Below, in pieces: positions 19,934 to 28,653 of a DNA stretch of 64,000 nucleotides. The position numbers and the translations under genes were made by a program. Numbering within the stretch: position 1 is the first letter of the stretch; every line of letters starts with the position of its first letter. Source of the stretch: Chitinophaga hostae. GTDB taxonomy: Bacteria > Bacteroidota > Bacteroidia > Chitinophagales > Chitinophagaceae. Where the stretch lies: NCBI RefSeq assembly GCF_018224885.1, contig NZ_JAGTXB010000005.1, positions 186,001 through 250,000 on the forward strand. Direction: 5' to 3'. The notes beneath the pieces are model-generated. The model did no database searches. It saw only the letters and a list, made by a program, of their open reading frames with translations, and was not told the DNA's origin.

Positions 19934-20920
19934 CTAATTTAAACCAAATTTATGCACATTCACACGTAAAACGGTTTCAAGGACAGTAGTAGCATAGACG
20001 CCATACTTTGCCAAGCCATCCGGACTTTCTGCTATCGAATAATTTGCCCGTCCAATAGTAAGTGTGGTCAACGCTTCGAAAGGTGGGTTGGCGTTAGGGA
20101 ATATTCCTGCGATATCGCTGTAAGAAAGTGTAAAATGACCATTATCCGGCACACGAAAAGCCTTATAATATTTTCGCGTCCCAGAAGGAGAGCTGGGAAG
20201 AAACAATGAACTGAAATCATAATCATACTCTACCGCGATTACAACACCTTTGGAATTGTCAGGATCCGGATACCAATAGATATCATAACTAGAACTATTT
20301 GTTGTTCGCAATGTGAAAAAATTATTATTCCACAGCACTTCCTTGTACATCTGAGTTGGCTTTAATGCTATACTCGACGGTAAGTAAAGCGATGTTGTGG
20401 CTTGCTCAGTTGACCTTGTGTTTGCAGCAATAGCTCCCCCAGGATTTGGATCGATAGTGATTGCCTGCGTTTGTCCACCGTGAGCCCAGTATTGGCTTAT
20501 ACGATCCCTGGGGCCAGCTGCCGGAGATGCCGCATAAGCAGACATATCATATACATACGAGTTTTTAGGATTAGTGAAAAAATTGATTTTACCGAATGTG
20601 ATGGTACCTCCTGGTATGATATTTTTATCAGCATCATAAAAGGCGCCAACAAAATCCATTTTTTCCTCCGCAATTCTTGAGGCAGTTGCCGGTGGAACCG
20701 GGTTTCGAAATGTTTGGTAACATCTGAGCCCAAATTTGCCGTTGACCGGGGCTTCCATAAACTCATAAAAAGCCAAAATATCACCCGAGTCATCCAATTC
20801 CGTTTTTGCATTTCGCTTACTAGCATCTAATTTATCTAGTTTATTTTCTGTTGCTCGTTCAGATTTGTTACAACTAATTGCTGAAATGAATAATGCTGCG
20901 TATATTGATAATTTCTTCAT
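19934..20920 (-). CDS. Lipoprotein of unknown function
   Basis: Protein of 328 residues from the ATG at 20918-20920. The frame is open to 21025, but the lipoprotein signal MKKLSIYAALFISAISC begins here, giving lipidated Cys17. The first part of the mature protein is charged and likely flexible (NKSERATENKLDKLDASK); the rest is rich in aromatic and beta-prone residues and has no repeated motif or catalytic signature that I recognise. The gene lies 44 bases after the small secreted-protein gene at 20965-21513 and 113 bases before the acyltransferase-like gene, all on the minus strand, which suggests one transcript. Function unknown; a surface or periplasmic role is inferred only from the signal. 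Confidence 0.75.
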   Translation of the reverse strand: MKKLSIYAALFISAISCNKSERATENKLDKLDASKRNAKTELDDSGDILAFYEFMEAPVNGKFGLRCYQTFRNPVPPATASRIAEEKMDFVGAFYDADKNIIPGGTITFGKINFFTNPKNSYVYDMSAYAASPAAGPRDRISQYWAHGGQTQAITIDPNPGGAIAANTRSTEQATTSLYLPSSIALKPTQMYKEVLWNNNFFTLRTTNSSSYDIYWYPDPDNSKGVVIAVEYDYDFSSLFLPSSPSGTRKYYKAFRVPDNGHFTLSYSDIAGIFPNANPPFEALTTLTIGRANYSIAESPDGLAKYGVYATTVLETVLRVNVHKFGLN

Positions 20921-20964
20921 TAGAAATATTTGATAGGTAAAAGAACGGAAATTGATAATTAACC

Positions 20965-21513
20965 TCAAAGGCAAGATTTGAGACCGATATACTGGAGTCC
21001 TGCAATAGCTACCGGCTGGCCCCAATCCAACTTTCCAGAATACCTATAAATTGCCACTCCACTGTTTCCAGATGTGCAAGTATTGCAATTTTCATAAAAC
21101 TCAATGGTTAGCTTGGCACTTGTCTCTTTCGGCACTTTGATTATCATATATTCTCCCCGTTTTGTCCATTTGAATTTAAAAGCGCTCGCATTATAGCGAT
21201 CGATAGGAGCATCGGGTTCCACCGTGATTGTACAATAATAGGTATTTTGGGTTAATGCAGCCAACAACGTTGTTGCACCATCTGCATATGCTGGATTTGA
21301 AAGGCTGGAGGGGCTATTGGGTAGTTCAGCACAAACTCTTTCCGCATACTGACTAAATGATAACGATAGTTTACAATCAACTGGTGTTACCGTTGATACG
21401 GGCCGAGGTCTTTTACTTAAAGCTTTGTCCGGAGATGCGGGAATACTCCGTAAGCTAGTGGAGATGGGAACAGTAAGTATCCAGAGGCCAAAGACGATCA
21501 TTTTTTTCTTCAT
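20965..21513 (-). CDS. Small secreted protein of unknown function
   Basis: Protein of 182 residues with a cleavable signal peptide (MKKKMIVFGLWILTVPIST). Six cysteines occur in the mature part (VDCKL, ERVCAEL, YYCTIT, ENCNTC, KSCL), which could form disulfides. The region around FKFKWTKRGEYMIIKVPK is beta-prone. No known domain was recognised. It is the first gene of a minus-strand run that continues with a lipoprotein and the acyltransferase-like protein, so the three may act together at the cell envelope; this is inference from order alone. Confidence 0.7.
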   Translation of the reverse strand: MKKKMIVFGLWILTVPISTSLRSIPASPDKALSKRPRPVSTVTPVDCKLSLSFSQYAERVCAELPNSPSSLSNPAYADGATTLLAALTQNTYYCTITVEPDAPIDRYNASAFKFKWTKRGEYMIIKVPKETSAKLTIEFYENCNTCTSGNSGVAIYRYSGKLDWGQPVAIAGLQYIGLKSCL

Positions 21514-22506
21514 AATGGGAGATTTGGGTAATAGAATATATTTCTTCGAATAGTTTCAATTGCTCAGATGAACAATGGAGATTCATCAGGAGAACGGATT
21601 CCGCGGTAAAATAAAATAGCTTAAAGATCTGGTGTTGCGACGGCTGCTAAGTAAAATTATCTACTACAGAGACTTGCAAATAACCATGTCAAGGCTGAAA
21701 CAAATATAGAGTGCCATAGTAAAACAGTTGCATTAAATTATTTACTTGGAAGGTTAATAGAATTTTATTCATTTAAGAAAGAGGTATATAAGTAACGGAC
21801 GACGCCACTATACTGCTGCCAAGAAATCAACTAATATTGTCACTACTGATGGCACTAAAATCGAAGCGAATGACCTTGTTATATGGGTATCAGCAAAAGC
21901 AAAACTATGTTAGCTGCCAAAGGAATTGAAGAGATAGAGAATGCCCTGAAGATTTCGCAGGCATAATTGAAGGAATATCTGAATTCATTGATAGTGAAAA
22001 GAAAAACTTCAATGAAAAAGCTCAACGAAATCCTTGAATATTTAGACGTATTTAATGTACTTCTGATCATTAATAATTTAGAAACAATTTTAGACGAAAA
22101 TATCAGAGAGTTCATATGGAGGCGCAGATGAGATGCAAAATCATTCTCACTTCCAGAATCGGTCTTGGAGAACTTGAATTCAGGAGGAATTTTAAGTGAT
22201 CTCACTGAAGCAGAAGCAATAATTTTGATACGACAGTTTGTCTGAAATTAAGCAAAGCAGGCTACTAAATAAGTTGCCCAATAACAAACTTTTAGAAATT
22301 GCAAATAAGCCACATTTTAATCTGTTACCTGCCAAAATATTATTTACTTTCGATGATGCCCGTCAGTTATTACTGCCTTTTGTGGTTTGGGGGGCCTTGT
22401 TCATTCCAGAGAGGGGCTTTTTTGTAAAAGTAACTGTTATAGAAAGTAACTGGCTGTATCCTTAACGGTTAGTTAATATCCCTCCCGTAGGTATTCGCTT
22501 GATGAT
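21514..22506. other. Gene-poor region with decayed coding sequence
   Basis: About 1 kb without an intact gene. The first 250 bases are the AT-rich upstream region of the minus-strand secreted-protein gene. From about 21880 to 22236 the plus strand reads like broken protein-coding sequence (separate entry). A plus frame from 22238 to 22465 would give 75 residues but has no recognisable features, and I do not call it a gene. Confidence 0.5.
21880..22236 (+). pseudogene. Decayed protein-coding remnant
   Basis: One plus-strand frame reads LAAKGIEEIENALKIS, then EILEYLDVFNVLLIINNL, then ESVLENLNSGGILSDL, separated by in-frame stops. The composition (amphipathic, rich in E, L, I and N) looks like real helical protein rather than chance. 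A short stretch just upstream in another frame (DGTKIEANDLVIW) also looks coding. I cannot name the family. It is probably an inactivated gene next to the 21513 gene start. Confidence 0.3.
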
Positions 22507-22529
22507 ATAGTTTTTATTGTAAAAACTAT
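22507..22529 (+). promoter_or_regulatory. Perfect dyad overlapping the endonuclease start codon
   Basis: ATAGTTTTTA (22507-22516) and its reverse complement (22520-22529) are separated by 3 bases. The second arm contains the first two bases of the ATG of the endonuclease gene (22528-22530). It could be an operator, or an RNA hairpin that hides the start codon. The arms are AT-rich, so RNA stability would be modest. Confidence 0.5.
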
Positions 22530-23925
22530 GAAAGTCTCAATTTTTAAAACCAGGCTTAAAAGCCAGGTATGGTTATGCATTGCCTTCTTTAGTATCATCA
22601 TTTCCGGTTGTTCCAAAAAGGAACTGTTGACCCCATTGCCGGATGAGCACTCCAAACCGTCAAAGATTAAAGGAGCAAACGTAGAAGCAGTTACTTTTTT
22701 ACTGCAGGAAAATTTTGAGTGGGGAAATAAGGGAAGTTATGCAGACGCCGATGTACAGCTGGCTAGCGGCTCATGGAACCTTTCTGATGCCTTGATCGGT
22801 TCTCTTGTATCAGATAGAAGAGAAGGACAAAAATCTATCAGGGTAAGAAACGGCGGTATGGTGCACATGAATTTCGATCTGCAGTTGAGCAGTGATGCTA
22901 ACGTAACGGTGAAACATGGAGTGTTTGGCAATGATGAAAGCAGCACCTGGGAACTGTGGGCATCTACTGATCAAGGTAGTACGTACTTTAAGATCGGTAA
23001 TACCGTTGCAAGTAGTACTGCATCATTGCAGACAGCTTCCTTTAAAGTAACCAACAGGGGAGCTATCCGCTTCGAGCTGCGGAAAACAGACGGCGGCATC
23101 AACCGTATTAATTTTGATGATTTTACTATTGCCACAGAAGGGACGCCTGGCGGCGGCAGTGATCCCGTACCTGGAGATAATGATCACCTGTTGTTGGGAA
23201 ATCCTACAGATGCTACCAGTTCACTTGTAATGATTAACAATTATCTTATGAACAAGGTATATTATCAGTTGTCTTATAGCCGGGACAGAGGAGAGCCTAA
23301 CTGGGTTTGCTGGCATCTTTCTTCAGAAGACCTGGGGAGCGCTTCCAGGTCTAATGATTTCCGCTCTGATCCTTCACTTTCTGATGACTGGTATCGGGTT
23401 TTGCACACCAGCTATTCCCGCAGTGGGTTTGACCGTGGCCATAATTGTCCTTCAGGTGACAGAACAAGTTCAGAAGAGGCGAATTCTGCTACTTTCCTGA
23501 TGACAAACATGATACCCCAGGCGCCTACTCATAACCGCGGCATGTGGGAGCGCCTTGAAAGTTATACCCGCCAGCTGGTAAGAGATGGTAATGAAGTATA
23601 TGTGATCATGGGAAGCTATGGCGCTGGTGGAGTGGGCAGCAATGGAGAAGCTACCACCATTGACAATGGCAATGTCACAGTTCCCGGTAATATCTGGAAA
23701 GTCATAGTGGTATTACCTGATGGTAATAATGACCTCGCACGCATTAATAATGATACCAGAGTTATTGCAGTGAATACGCCGAATAGTAACGATGTCAATG
23801 CTGACTGGTCAAGCTATCTTACATCTGTCCGTAATATTGAAAGCGTTGCGAATTGTAAGCTACTGACCAATGTGCCGGAAAATATACGGAGCGTGCTGAG
23901 GTCAAAGGTAGACGCTGGTCAATGA
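22528..23925 (+). CDS. Secreted non-specific DNA/RNA endonuclease lipoprotein
   Basis: Protein of 465 residues. A lipoprotein signal ends at SIIISGC (Cys28). An N-terminal beta-rich domain of about 180 residues (LLQENFEWG ... RINFDDFTI) resembles a carbohydrate-binding or jelly-roll module found on Bacteroidota nucleases. A glycine-rich linker near 210 leads to the NUC1/Endonuclease_NS domain (about 225-460). The hallmark motif FDRGHNCPSGDR gives catalytic His305, and TNMIPQAPTHNRGMWERLE carries the Asn that binds the metal and the conserved tail. The family cuts DNA and RNA using Mg2+ or Ca2+. The likely role is digestion of extracellular nucleic acid from the cell surface. It stands alone, with an unusual dyad at its start codon. 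Confidence 0.92.
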   Translation: MKVSIFKTRLKSQVWLCIAFFSIIISGCSKKELLTPLPDEHSKPSKIKGANVEAVTFLLQENFEWGNKGSYADADVQLASGSWNLSDALIGSLVSDRREGQKSIRVRNGGMVHMNFDLQLSSDANVTVKHGVFGNDESSTWELWASTDQGSTYFKIGNTVASSTASLQTASFKVTNRGAIRFELRKTDGGINRINFDDFTIATEGTPGGGSDPVPGDNDHLLLGNPTDATSSLVMINNYLMNKVYYQLSYSRDRGEPNWVCWHLSSEDLGSASRSNDFRSDPSLSDDWYRVLHTSYSRSGFDRGHNCPSGDRTSSEEANSATFLMTNMIPQAPTHNRGMWERLESYTRQLVRDGNEVYVIMGSYGAGGVGSNGEATTIDNGNVTVPGNIWKVIVVLPDGNNDLARINNDTRVIAVNTPNSNDVNADWSSYLTSVRNIESVANCKLLTNVPENIRSVLRSKVDAGQ

Positions 23926-24635
23926 GCTGCCATAAGCCGATGCGGATTTTTGGTATTCCGCTAAAAGGACAATGAAATGAGAAGGAGATGCGGACTGACA
24001 TTAGTACTGGGGAAAAATTCATCCCTGAAAGAACTACTTACTGCTAATATGGAAGAAAGAAATTGAGGTCATTTTACCATAAGGAAACTGAAGCATAAAG
24101 TCTTTACTAGTCTGTATAATATTCTTTATCCAAACGCCGGGCTACAGTCCGGAGCATGGAATATAAACAGTATTGACTTTAACTTGTCAGATAACCGCGC
24201 ATTTATCCCGGTATATTACCTGTCCTATAAACTGAATTTCTGATACATTGAAATGATTGCTGAGATCAATGGCATGGCAACACAAATAGACATTTAGGAA
24301 ACCAGGAAAAGCGAAGGCCGTCTCTGCATGCAGAGCGGCCTTTGTATCTGTTTTTACAAAGTTGCAAAGCCACCTGATGATATGCATGAGATCGAAGTTA
24401 AGCTTCCCGCAGCTGAAAGGACGTTGCCTGTTAGTAATGTATTAACTTTAATTTAGCGGTTGATGATATCGCACATTTTTTTTACTTTCAGATAATCATG
24501 TCGGACGATGACAATAGTGGCCCTCTTTTATTCTTTTATCAGATATCAACTGTAGCAGTGAACAAGAGTGAACAGTGTCTTTATTAAAACCAATAATAGT
24601 CTCTCATTTCGTTAACCATTTAAATTGAATCCATT
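23926..24635. other. Intergenic region with a possible outer-membrane-protein 3' remnant
   Basis: About 710 bases with no intact gene. From about 24085 to 24243 the plus strand reads LYNILYPNAGLQSGAWNINS and on through AFIPVYYLSYKLNF to a stop. The alternating pattern and final Phe resemble the last strands of an outer-membrane barrel, so it may be the tail of a lost receptor. It is followed 70 bases later by a terminator hairpin. The remaining 280 bases before the M60 gene hold its presumed promoter. Confidence 0.35.
24313..24358 (+). terminator. Rho-independent terminator hairpin
   Basis: AAGGCCG (24314-24320) pairs with CGGCCTT (24336-24342), and the inner CTCTGCATGCAGAG is self-complementary, with one bulged T at 24321. 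A T-rich tail follows (TGTATCTGTTTTT). No intact gene ends just before it, which fits the idea that it once followed the decayed reading frame at 24085-24243. Confidence 0.7.
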
Positions 24636-25970
24636 ATGAAAACAAAAATGCTGTGCCTTTTTGCAACATGCAGTCTTTCATTTTTCTTGTTGATGAATAC
24701 CGGTTGTCGCAAGAATATGCAGGAGCAATCGAACAATCTGAAAAAACAAGTGGGCAATGCACATGCCAGGCTCTTAACCGACAGCTTTATGACTGTCAAT
24801 GAAGTACCTTCCGGCCAAAAAGAGGCTGCTCGTCTCCAACAGAACAACCCGGCGTCCGACTTCACACCCACCGGGTTTTATCTGCCTGCCAATGGTACGC
24901 TAAAAGTGCATGTACAACAGCTTACGGGCAGCCGGCAGCCGGTTATCCTCGTGGGCACATACTCAAGGTATGTGAACAAATGGAATCCCACTTCATATCA
25001 GTTACATGCGGGCGATAATAACATCTCTGATCAACTTGGCGGGTTGATATATATACGATATACTACTGGCGATACGCCGGGATCCAGCGTCCGACTTGAT
25101 TTCGGAGGAGATAAGAAGCCGGTTCCTTATTTTGTATTGGGCCGGACTTCGCATGCTGACTGGCTCGAGATGCTGGAGCAGTACAACGATGTGCCGGATG
25201 TGCAGCTGGTAGGTAATCGCGTGATCATCGTGACATCACGCGCCAAAGCACTCGCGTATAAAGATGAGGATCAGGAACAGGTGGTAACGCTGGCGGATCG
25301 GATTATTAACATTGAAGATTCATTGAGCGGGCTTGACGCCAACACTATCAATGTACATAAATACCTGATGACAGAAACCGATAAAACCGACACTTATATG
25401 GCTGCTACCTGGTTTCGCACCTGGTATCATAGTAATGTGACCAGCGTATTGTTGACAGTGAGTGGTATTCGCAGTTGGGGCCCCTGGCACGAACTGGGAC
25501 ACATGCATCAACAGGGAGCCATGACATGGAGCACGCTTTTAGAAGTGACTGTTAATATTTACAGTCTTGCCGTAGAGCGGACTTTGGGTATCACGCCTTC
25601 CCGTATACATAATGATGGTGTATGGCCCCGGGTGGAAACGTTCCTTGCGCTACCTGATGCGGATAGGGATTATAACGGTAACAAATCAGACCTCTGGGTG
25701 AAGCTGGCTATGTTCCACCAGCTATGGCTTGCTTTCGGTGATACCTTCTATCAGCAGATCCACCAACAGATACGGGATGAGAAACCGAACCTCAGCACCG
25801 ACGCGGATAAAATGCGTTATTTCATGCTTACGTCCAGCCAGGTATCCGGAAAAAACCTTGGCGGTTTCTTTCGCAAATGGGGCTTCAGAGTGCCGGAATC
25901 AGTATATACAGAAGTAGATAACCTCAACCTGCCATTTCCTGATTCAGATCCGACTACACTACAGGATTGA
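24636..25970 (+). CDS. M60-like (enhancin-type) zinc metallopeptidase lipoprotein
   Basis: Protein of 444 residues with a lipoprotein signal ending at LMNTGC (Cys24). An N-terminal beta-domain (GFYLPANGTLKVHVQQLTGS, about 80-160) precedes the catalytic part. The zinc-binding gluzincin motif is HELGH (residues 285-289) within PWHELGHMHQQGAMTW, with a Glu further on (LLEVTVNIYSL) as the expected third ligand. This pattern is that of the M60/enhancin family, known in gut and symbiotic bacteria for cutting mucin-like glycoproteins. The protein is probably surface-anchored. The gene stands alone. A damaged copy of its last 50 bases plus about 50 bases of downstream sequence is found at 53006-53110. 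Confidence 0.88.
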   Translation: MKTKMLCLFATCSLSFFLLMNTGCRKNMQEQSNNLKKQVGNAHARLLTDSFMTVNEVPSGQKEAARLQQNNPASDFTPTGFYLPANGTLKVHVQQLTGSRQPVILVGTYSRYVNKWNPTSYQLHAGDNNISDQLGGLIYIRYTTGDTPGSSVRLDFGGDKKPVPYFVLGRTSHADWLEMLEQYNDVPDVQLVGNRVIIVTSRAKALAYKDEDQEQVVTLADRIINIEDSLSGLDANTINVHKYLMTETDKTDTYMAATWFRTWYHSNVTSVLLTVSGIRSWGPWHELGHMHQQGAMTWSTLLEVTVNIYSLAVERTLGITPSRIHNDGVWPRVETFLALPDADRDYNGNKSDLWVKLAMFHQLWLAFGDTFYQQIHQQIRDEKPNLSTDADKMRYFMLTSSQVSGKNLGGFFRKWGFRVPESVYTEVDNLNLPFPDSDPTTLQD

Positions 25971-26025
25971 CGAAAAAATGCAGGAAAGAATATCATCAGG
26001 CAGGATAAATGCAATTAAGGGTGTT
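25919..26025 (+). repeat. Source copy of a dispersed repeat (3' end of M60 gene)
   Basis: The end of the M60 coding sequence and about 50 bases beyond match 53006-53110 at most positions, including the word GAATATCATCAGGCAGGATA. Similarity stops near 26025. This copy is the one in frame with a gene, so it is taken as the parent. Confidence 0.75.
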
Positions 26026-26097
26026 TTCATTACAGATGATTTTTGGCCCAGGGATCCTTGGGGGATACGGATCAACTAGTATATTTATAAATTACGG

Positions 26098-26362
26098 AAG
26101 CTGTCTCATGAATATTGAGTTCTTATGTTTGAAAAAGAAAACATGGCTTCGAGATGAAATGTAACTTTAATTACAAAATCTCTGAGCCATGTTTACAAAG
26201 TCACTTAAAGTTACCGATTTTTCGGGACAGCACATTTATGTGGGCTTAGCCACCAAGCCTTTCCTGGTCTGGATCGCAAAGGGTTAGGTATGAATAATAT
26301 CAAAATGAGCTGATATGTTTACAAAAGTAAAAGGGTGTCTCATTCTAATTTTGAAACACCCT
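26098..26362 (+). mobile_element. Decayed insertion-sequence remnant (IS110-like transposase N-terminus)
   Basis: A plus-strand frame at 26189-26287 reads MFTKSLKVTDFSGQHIYVGL then runs into unrelated residues and a stop after 32 codons. The opening resembles the N-terminus of IS110-family transposases, in which YVGID carries a catalytic Asp; here the Asp is lost. Upstream lies an imperfect inverted repeat (26139-26155 and 26178-26194, 15 of 17 matching), and the hairpin 26332-26362 lies downstream. TGTCTCAT occurs at both outer ends (near 26102 and 26336). The family call rests on about 20 residues. Confidence 0.4.
26332..26362. terminator. Hairpin at end of insertion-sequence remnant
   Basis: AGGGTGT (26332-26338) pairs with ACACCCT (26356-26362); inner TCA and TGA extend the stem after one mismatch. 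It could be a terminator, since AATTTGT follows, or the folded end of the decayed insertion element. Confidence 0.5.
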
Positions 26363-26763
26363 AATTTGTACCCAGAACAAGAACATGTAGATTGTTGATA
26401 ATTAATTATCTATAATTCCGTGCTTGTCAAAGACGTGTCAATAAGTCAAAATTCGCCGGTTCTTCACACTTTTGCCCAACATCGAGGTAAATATAGAACT
26501 TTTTGTGTGACAATTTCTTCTCAAAATTGGGGATTTCAGTTAAAGAACAGCCATATATTATACTGCCGGTTATAACAGTTTGCCAGGGAAGAGAGCATTA
26601 ACACTTGTTTTGGTAATCGGGCTGGTATGTTGGCTGCATCACTTGTCTGTCAGATCCATGCAAATTCAACATATTTGCCAACAGTTATAGGGAAGTTGGT
26701 GGTTGGCTATTGATTCATACGGGTATCCTGTTTTCCCAGTGATCATTATTCTTATCTTTTCCT

Positions 26764-26771
26764 TAAATTTG
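26764..26771 (+). promoter_or_regulatory. Possible Bacteroidota -7 promoter element
   Basis: TAAATTTG fits the primary-sigma -7 consensus TAnnTTTG of Bacteroidota and lies 20 bases before the GTG start of the sigma-factor gene at 26792. No clear TTG at -33 was found, so support is partial. Confidence 0.35.
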
Positions 26772-26791
26772 GTAAGAAAGTTGAAAATACA

Positions 26792-27364
26792 GTGTCAACA
26801 TTACATGATTATCAGAATACCAACCAATCATTAAAGGAAAGAGAATCGTCCTTTGCCGTTATCTACAACAAGTATTATCCGGAGCTTTACTTCATGTCCC
26901 GGCGTTTTGTTGGGGATCAGGCCCCTGATATCCTGGCAGAAGTTTTTATCCGTTTCTGGAATCGACAGAGACAATTCGATAATGAGTTTCACCTGATCTC
27001 CTACTTACGTGTTATGGTCCATAATGCCTGCATTGATTATTTAAAGATGCAGCAGCGGCAGCTGCAAAGCCTGCAGGATTTTTCTTATCTGAGTGATCAG
27101 GAATATGAAGACCATTACTTTCGTGAGGTAATGGAAGGACGGCTATTCTCCCTGATAATGGAAGAAATCGAGCGGTTACCGGAGCATTGCAAGATTGTTT
27201 TTAAAATGTCTTATATAGATGGCCTCAGGAATGCAGAGATTGCCAGGTTACTGAACATTAAAGATGCATCTGTCCGGGTCAGGAAATCGGAAGCACTGAG
27301 AATCTTGCGTTCAGTGAGGTTTCCGATATGTCTGTTACTTCTTGTGGTCGCATATAGAGGATAA
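26792..27364 (+). CDS. ECF-type RNA polymerase sigma factor
   Basis: Protein of 190 residues starting at a GTG. Region 2 is seen as FAVIYNKYYPELYFMSRRFV and APDILAEVFIRFWNR, and region 4 as GLRNAEIARLLNIKDASVRV. The C-terminus ends in a hydrophobic stretch (ICLLLLVVAY), often seen in Bacteroidota ECF factors of this group. It heads a run of eight plus-strand genes (fecR, susC, susD, two thioredoxin-like genes, two M16 peptidases) and probably controls them. A fecR gene starts 71 bases after its stop. Confidence 0.93.
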   Translation: MSTLHDYQNTNQSLKERESSFAVIYNKYYPELYFMSRRFVGDQAPDILAEVFIRFWNRQRQFDNEFHLISYLRVMVHNACIDYLKMQQRQLQSLQDFSYLSDQEYEDHYFREVMEGRLFSLIMEEIERLPEHCKIVFKMSYIDGLRNAEIARLLNIKDASVRVRKSEALRILRSVRFPICLLLLVVAYRG

Positions 27365-27435
27365 ATAAAAAAAATCGTAACAATTCCGTAACATTTTAAT
27401 AGTTCTGCAGTATTAGATATGTACAGCAGAAAAAT

Positions 27436-28653
27436 ATGACACGCATGAAAAATGTACCCGAAAGGATCGCATACCTGATTTTAAGAGCTATCAGAGAGGA
27501 ATCCAGCGAAGAAGAAAGAACTGAGCTGGAAGACTGGCGCATTTCCAGGGATGAAAATGATGTCATTATTAAAGAGATTTTAAGTGAAGGATATATTGCT
27601 GGTAGCCTGAAAGAATTGTCGGAGGCAAAAAATAAAACAAGTCATCAATTAGCAGATTTTGGTATTCATATAGATAAGATATACGGGGATAATCGTACCG
27701 GAAAACAGGGCAGCTCCCCGTTACGTGTTTTCGTTTTAAGATATCGCAGGGAGCTTGTTGCTGCATCAGTGGCTTGTTTGCTGGTAGCTAGTGCTTATTG
27801 GTTATTCAGGGTGAGCCCCGGGCGCCGATCTCAGCAATCTTTAATTGCAGCGGATGCCAGCGCCGGAACTAATAAAGCGGTGCTCACATTAAGCGATGGA
27901 TCTGTCATTCATCTCGACAGCGCCGGCAACCGGGTGATCCTCGACCGGAATGCCTCCGTACAAAAGCAGGGGAATATCTTATCATATGATAATAACAGCG
28001 GGCAGGCAACAGTTAGTTATAATACATTGGCTACACCGCGTGGAGGACAGTTCCATGTACAATTATCTGACGGTACAAATGTGTGGCTCAACGCCGCGAG
28101 CTCTCTGCGTTATCCTACATCCTTCCCAGGTAATAATAGGGAAGTAGAGATTACAGGTGAAGCATATTTTGAAATAGCGCAGATTGCCGGAAAGCCTTTT
28201 AAAGTTAAAATAGCAGAGAAGGGAGATCTCCTGGTACTTGGTACCAGCTTTAACATAAAAGCCTATGACGATGAAACGTCGGTGACAACAACACTTGTTA
28301 GCGGAAAAGTAAAGTTAATAAATGGAATATCTTCGGCAGAATTACATCCCGGAGACCGGGCGCAGTGGAGGGTGAATAGTAATATCTCCGTATTAAACAA
28401 TGCTGATACCGATAAAGAACTAGCCTGGAAAAATGGGTTCTTTAATTTTAATGGAGTACACCTGCAGGATGCCATGCGACAGATCTCCAGGTGGTATGAT
28501 ATAGATGTTACATACGAAGACGATGTTCCGGATGTCGAGTTTGTCGGCGAAATGGAACGCAATATAAATCTGTCAGTATTATTGAAGGCATTGGAAGGAT
28601 TTGATATCCATTTCCGTCTTGAGAATGGTCGTCACCTGATAGTCATGCGATAA
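27436..28653 (+). CDS. FecR family anti-sigma factor
   Basis: Protein of 405 residues with a long cytoplasmic part, one membrane segment near 104-124 (ELVAASVACLLVASAYWLF), a periplasmic FecR domain (about 190-280, YNTLATPRGGQFHVQLSDGT, VEITGEAYFEIAQ) and a C-terminal DUF4974 domain (FNFNGVHLQDAMRQISRWYD). It should bind the sigma factor encoded just upstream and receive the signal from the STN domain of the SusC-type receptor at 29130. A second in-frame ATG lies three codons in (MTRMKN), so the exact start is uncertain by nine bases. Confidence 0.94.
   Translation: MTRMKNVPERIAYLILRAIREESSEEERTELEDWRISRDENDVIIKEILSEGYIAGSLKELSEAKNKTSHQLADFGIHIDKIYGDNRTGKQGSSPLRVFVLRYRRELVAASVACLLVASAYWLFRVSPGRRSQQSLIAADASAGTNKAVLTLSDGSVIHLDSAGNRVILDRNASVQKQGNILSYDNNSGQATVSYNTLATPRGGQFHVQLSDGTNVWLNAASSLRYPTSFPGNNREVEITGEAYFEIAQIAGKPFKVKIAEKGDLLVLGTSFNIKAYDDETSVTTTLVSGKVKLINGISSAELHPGDRAQWRVNSNISVLNNADTDKELAWKNGFFNFNGVHLQDAMRQISRWYDIDVTYEDDVPDVEFVGEMERNINLSVLLKALEGFDIHFRLENGRHLIVMR

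Larger units (their letters stand above)
25971..26791. other. Intergenic region with insertion-sequence remnant and sigma-gene promoter
   Basis: About 820 bases. Its first 55 bases belong to the dispersed repeat. 26098-26362 looks like a decayed insertion sequence (separate entry). The last 430 bases have no recognisable gene and lead to a possible promoter element at 26764-26771 before the sigma-factor gene. Confidence 0.5.

Noticed and set aside
22238-22465. A 75-residue plus-strand frame before the nuclease gene
   Set aside because: No known features, no initiation context and decayed surroundings; kept only in the region description.
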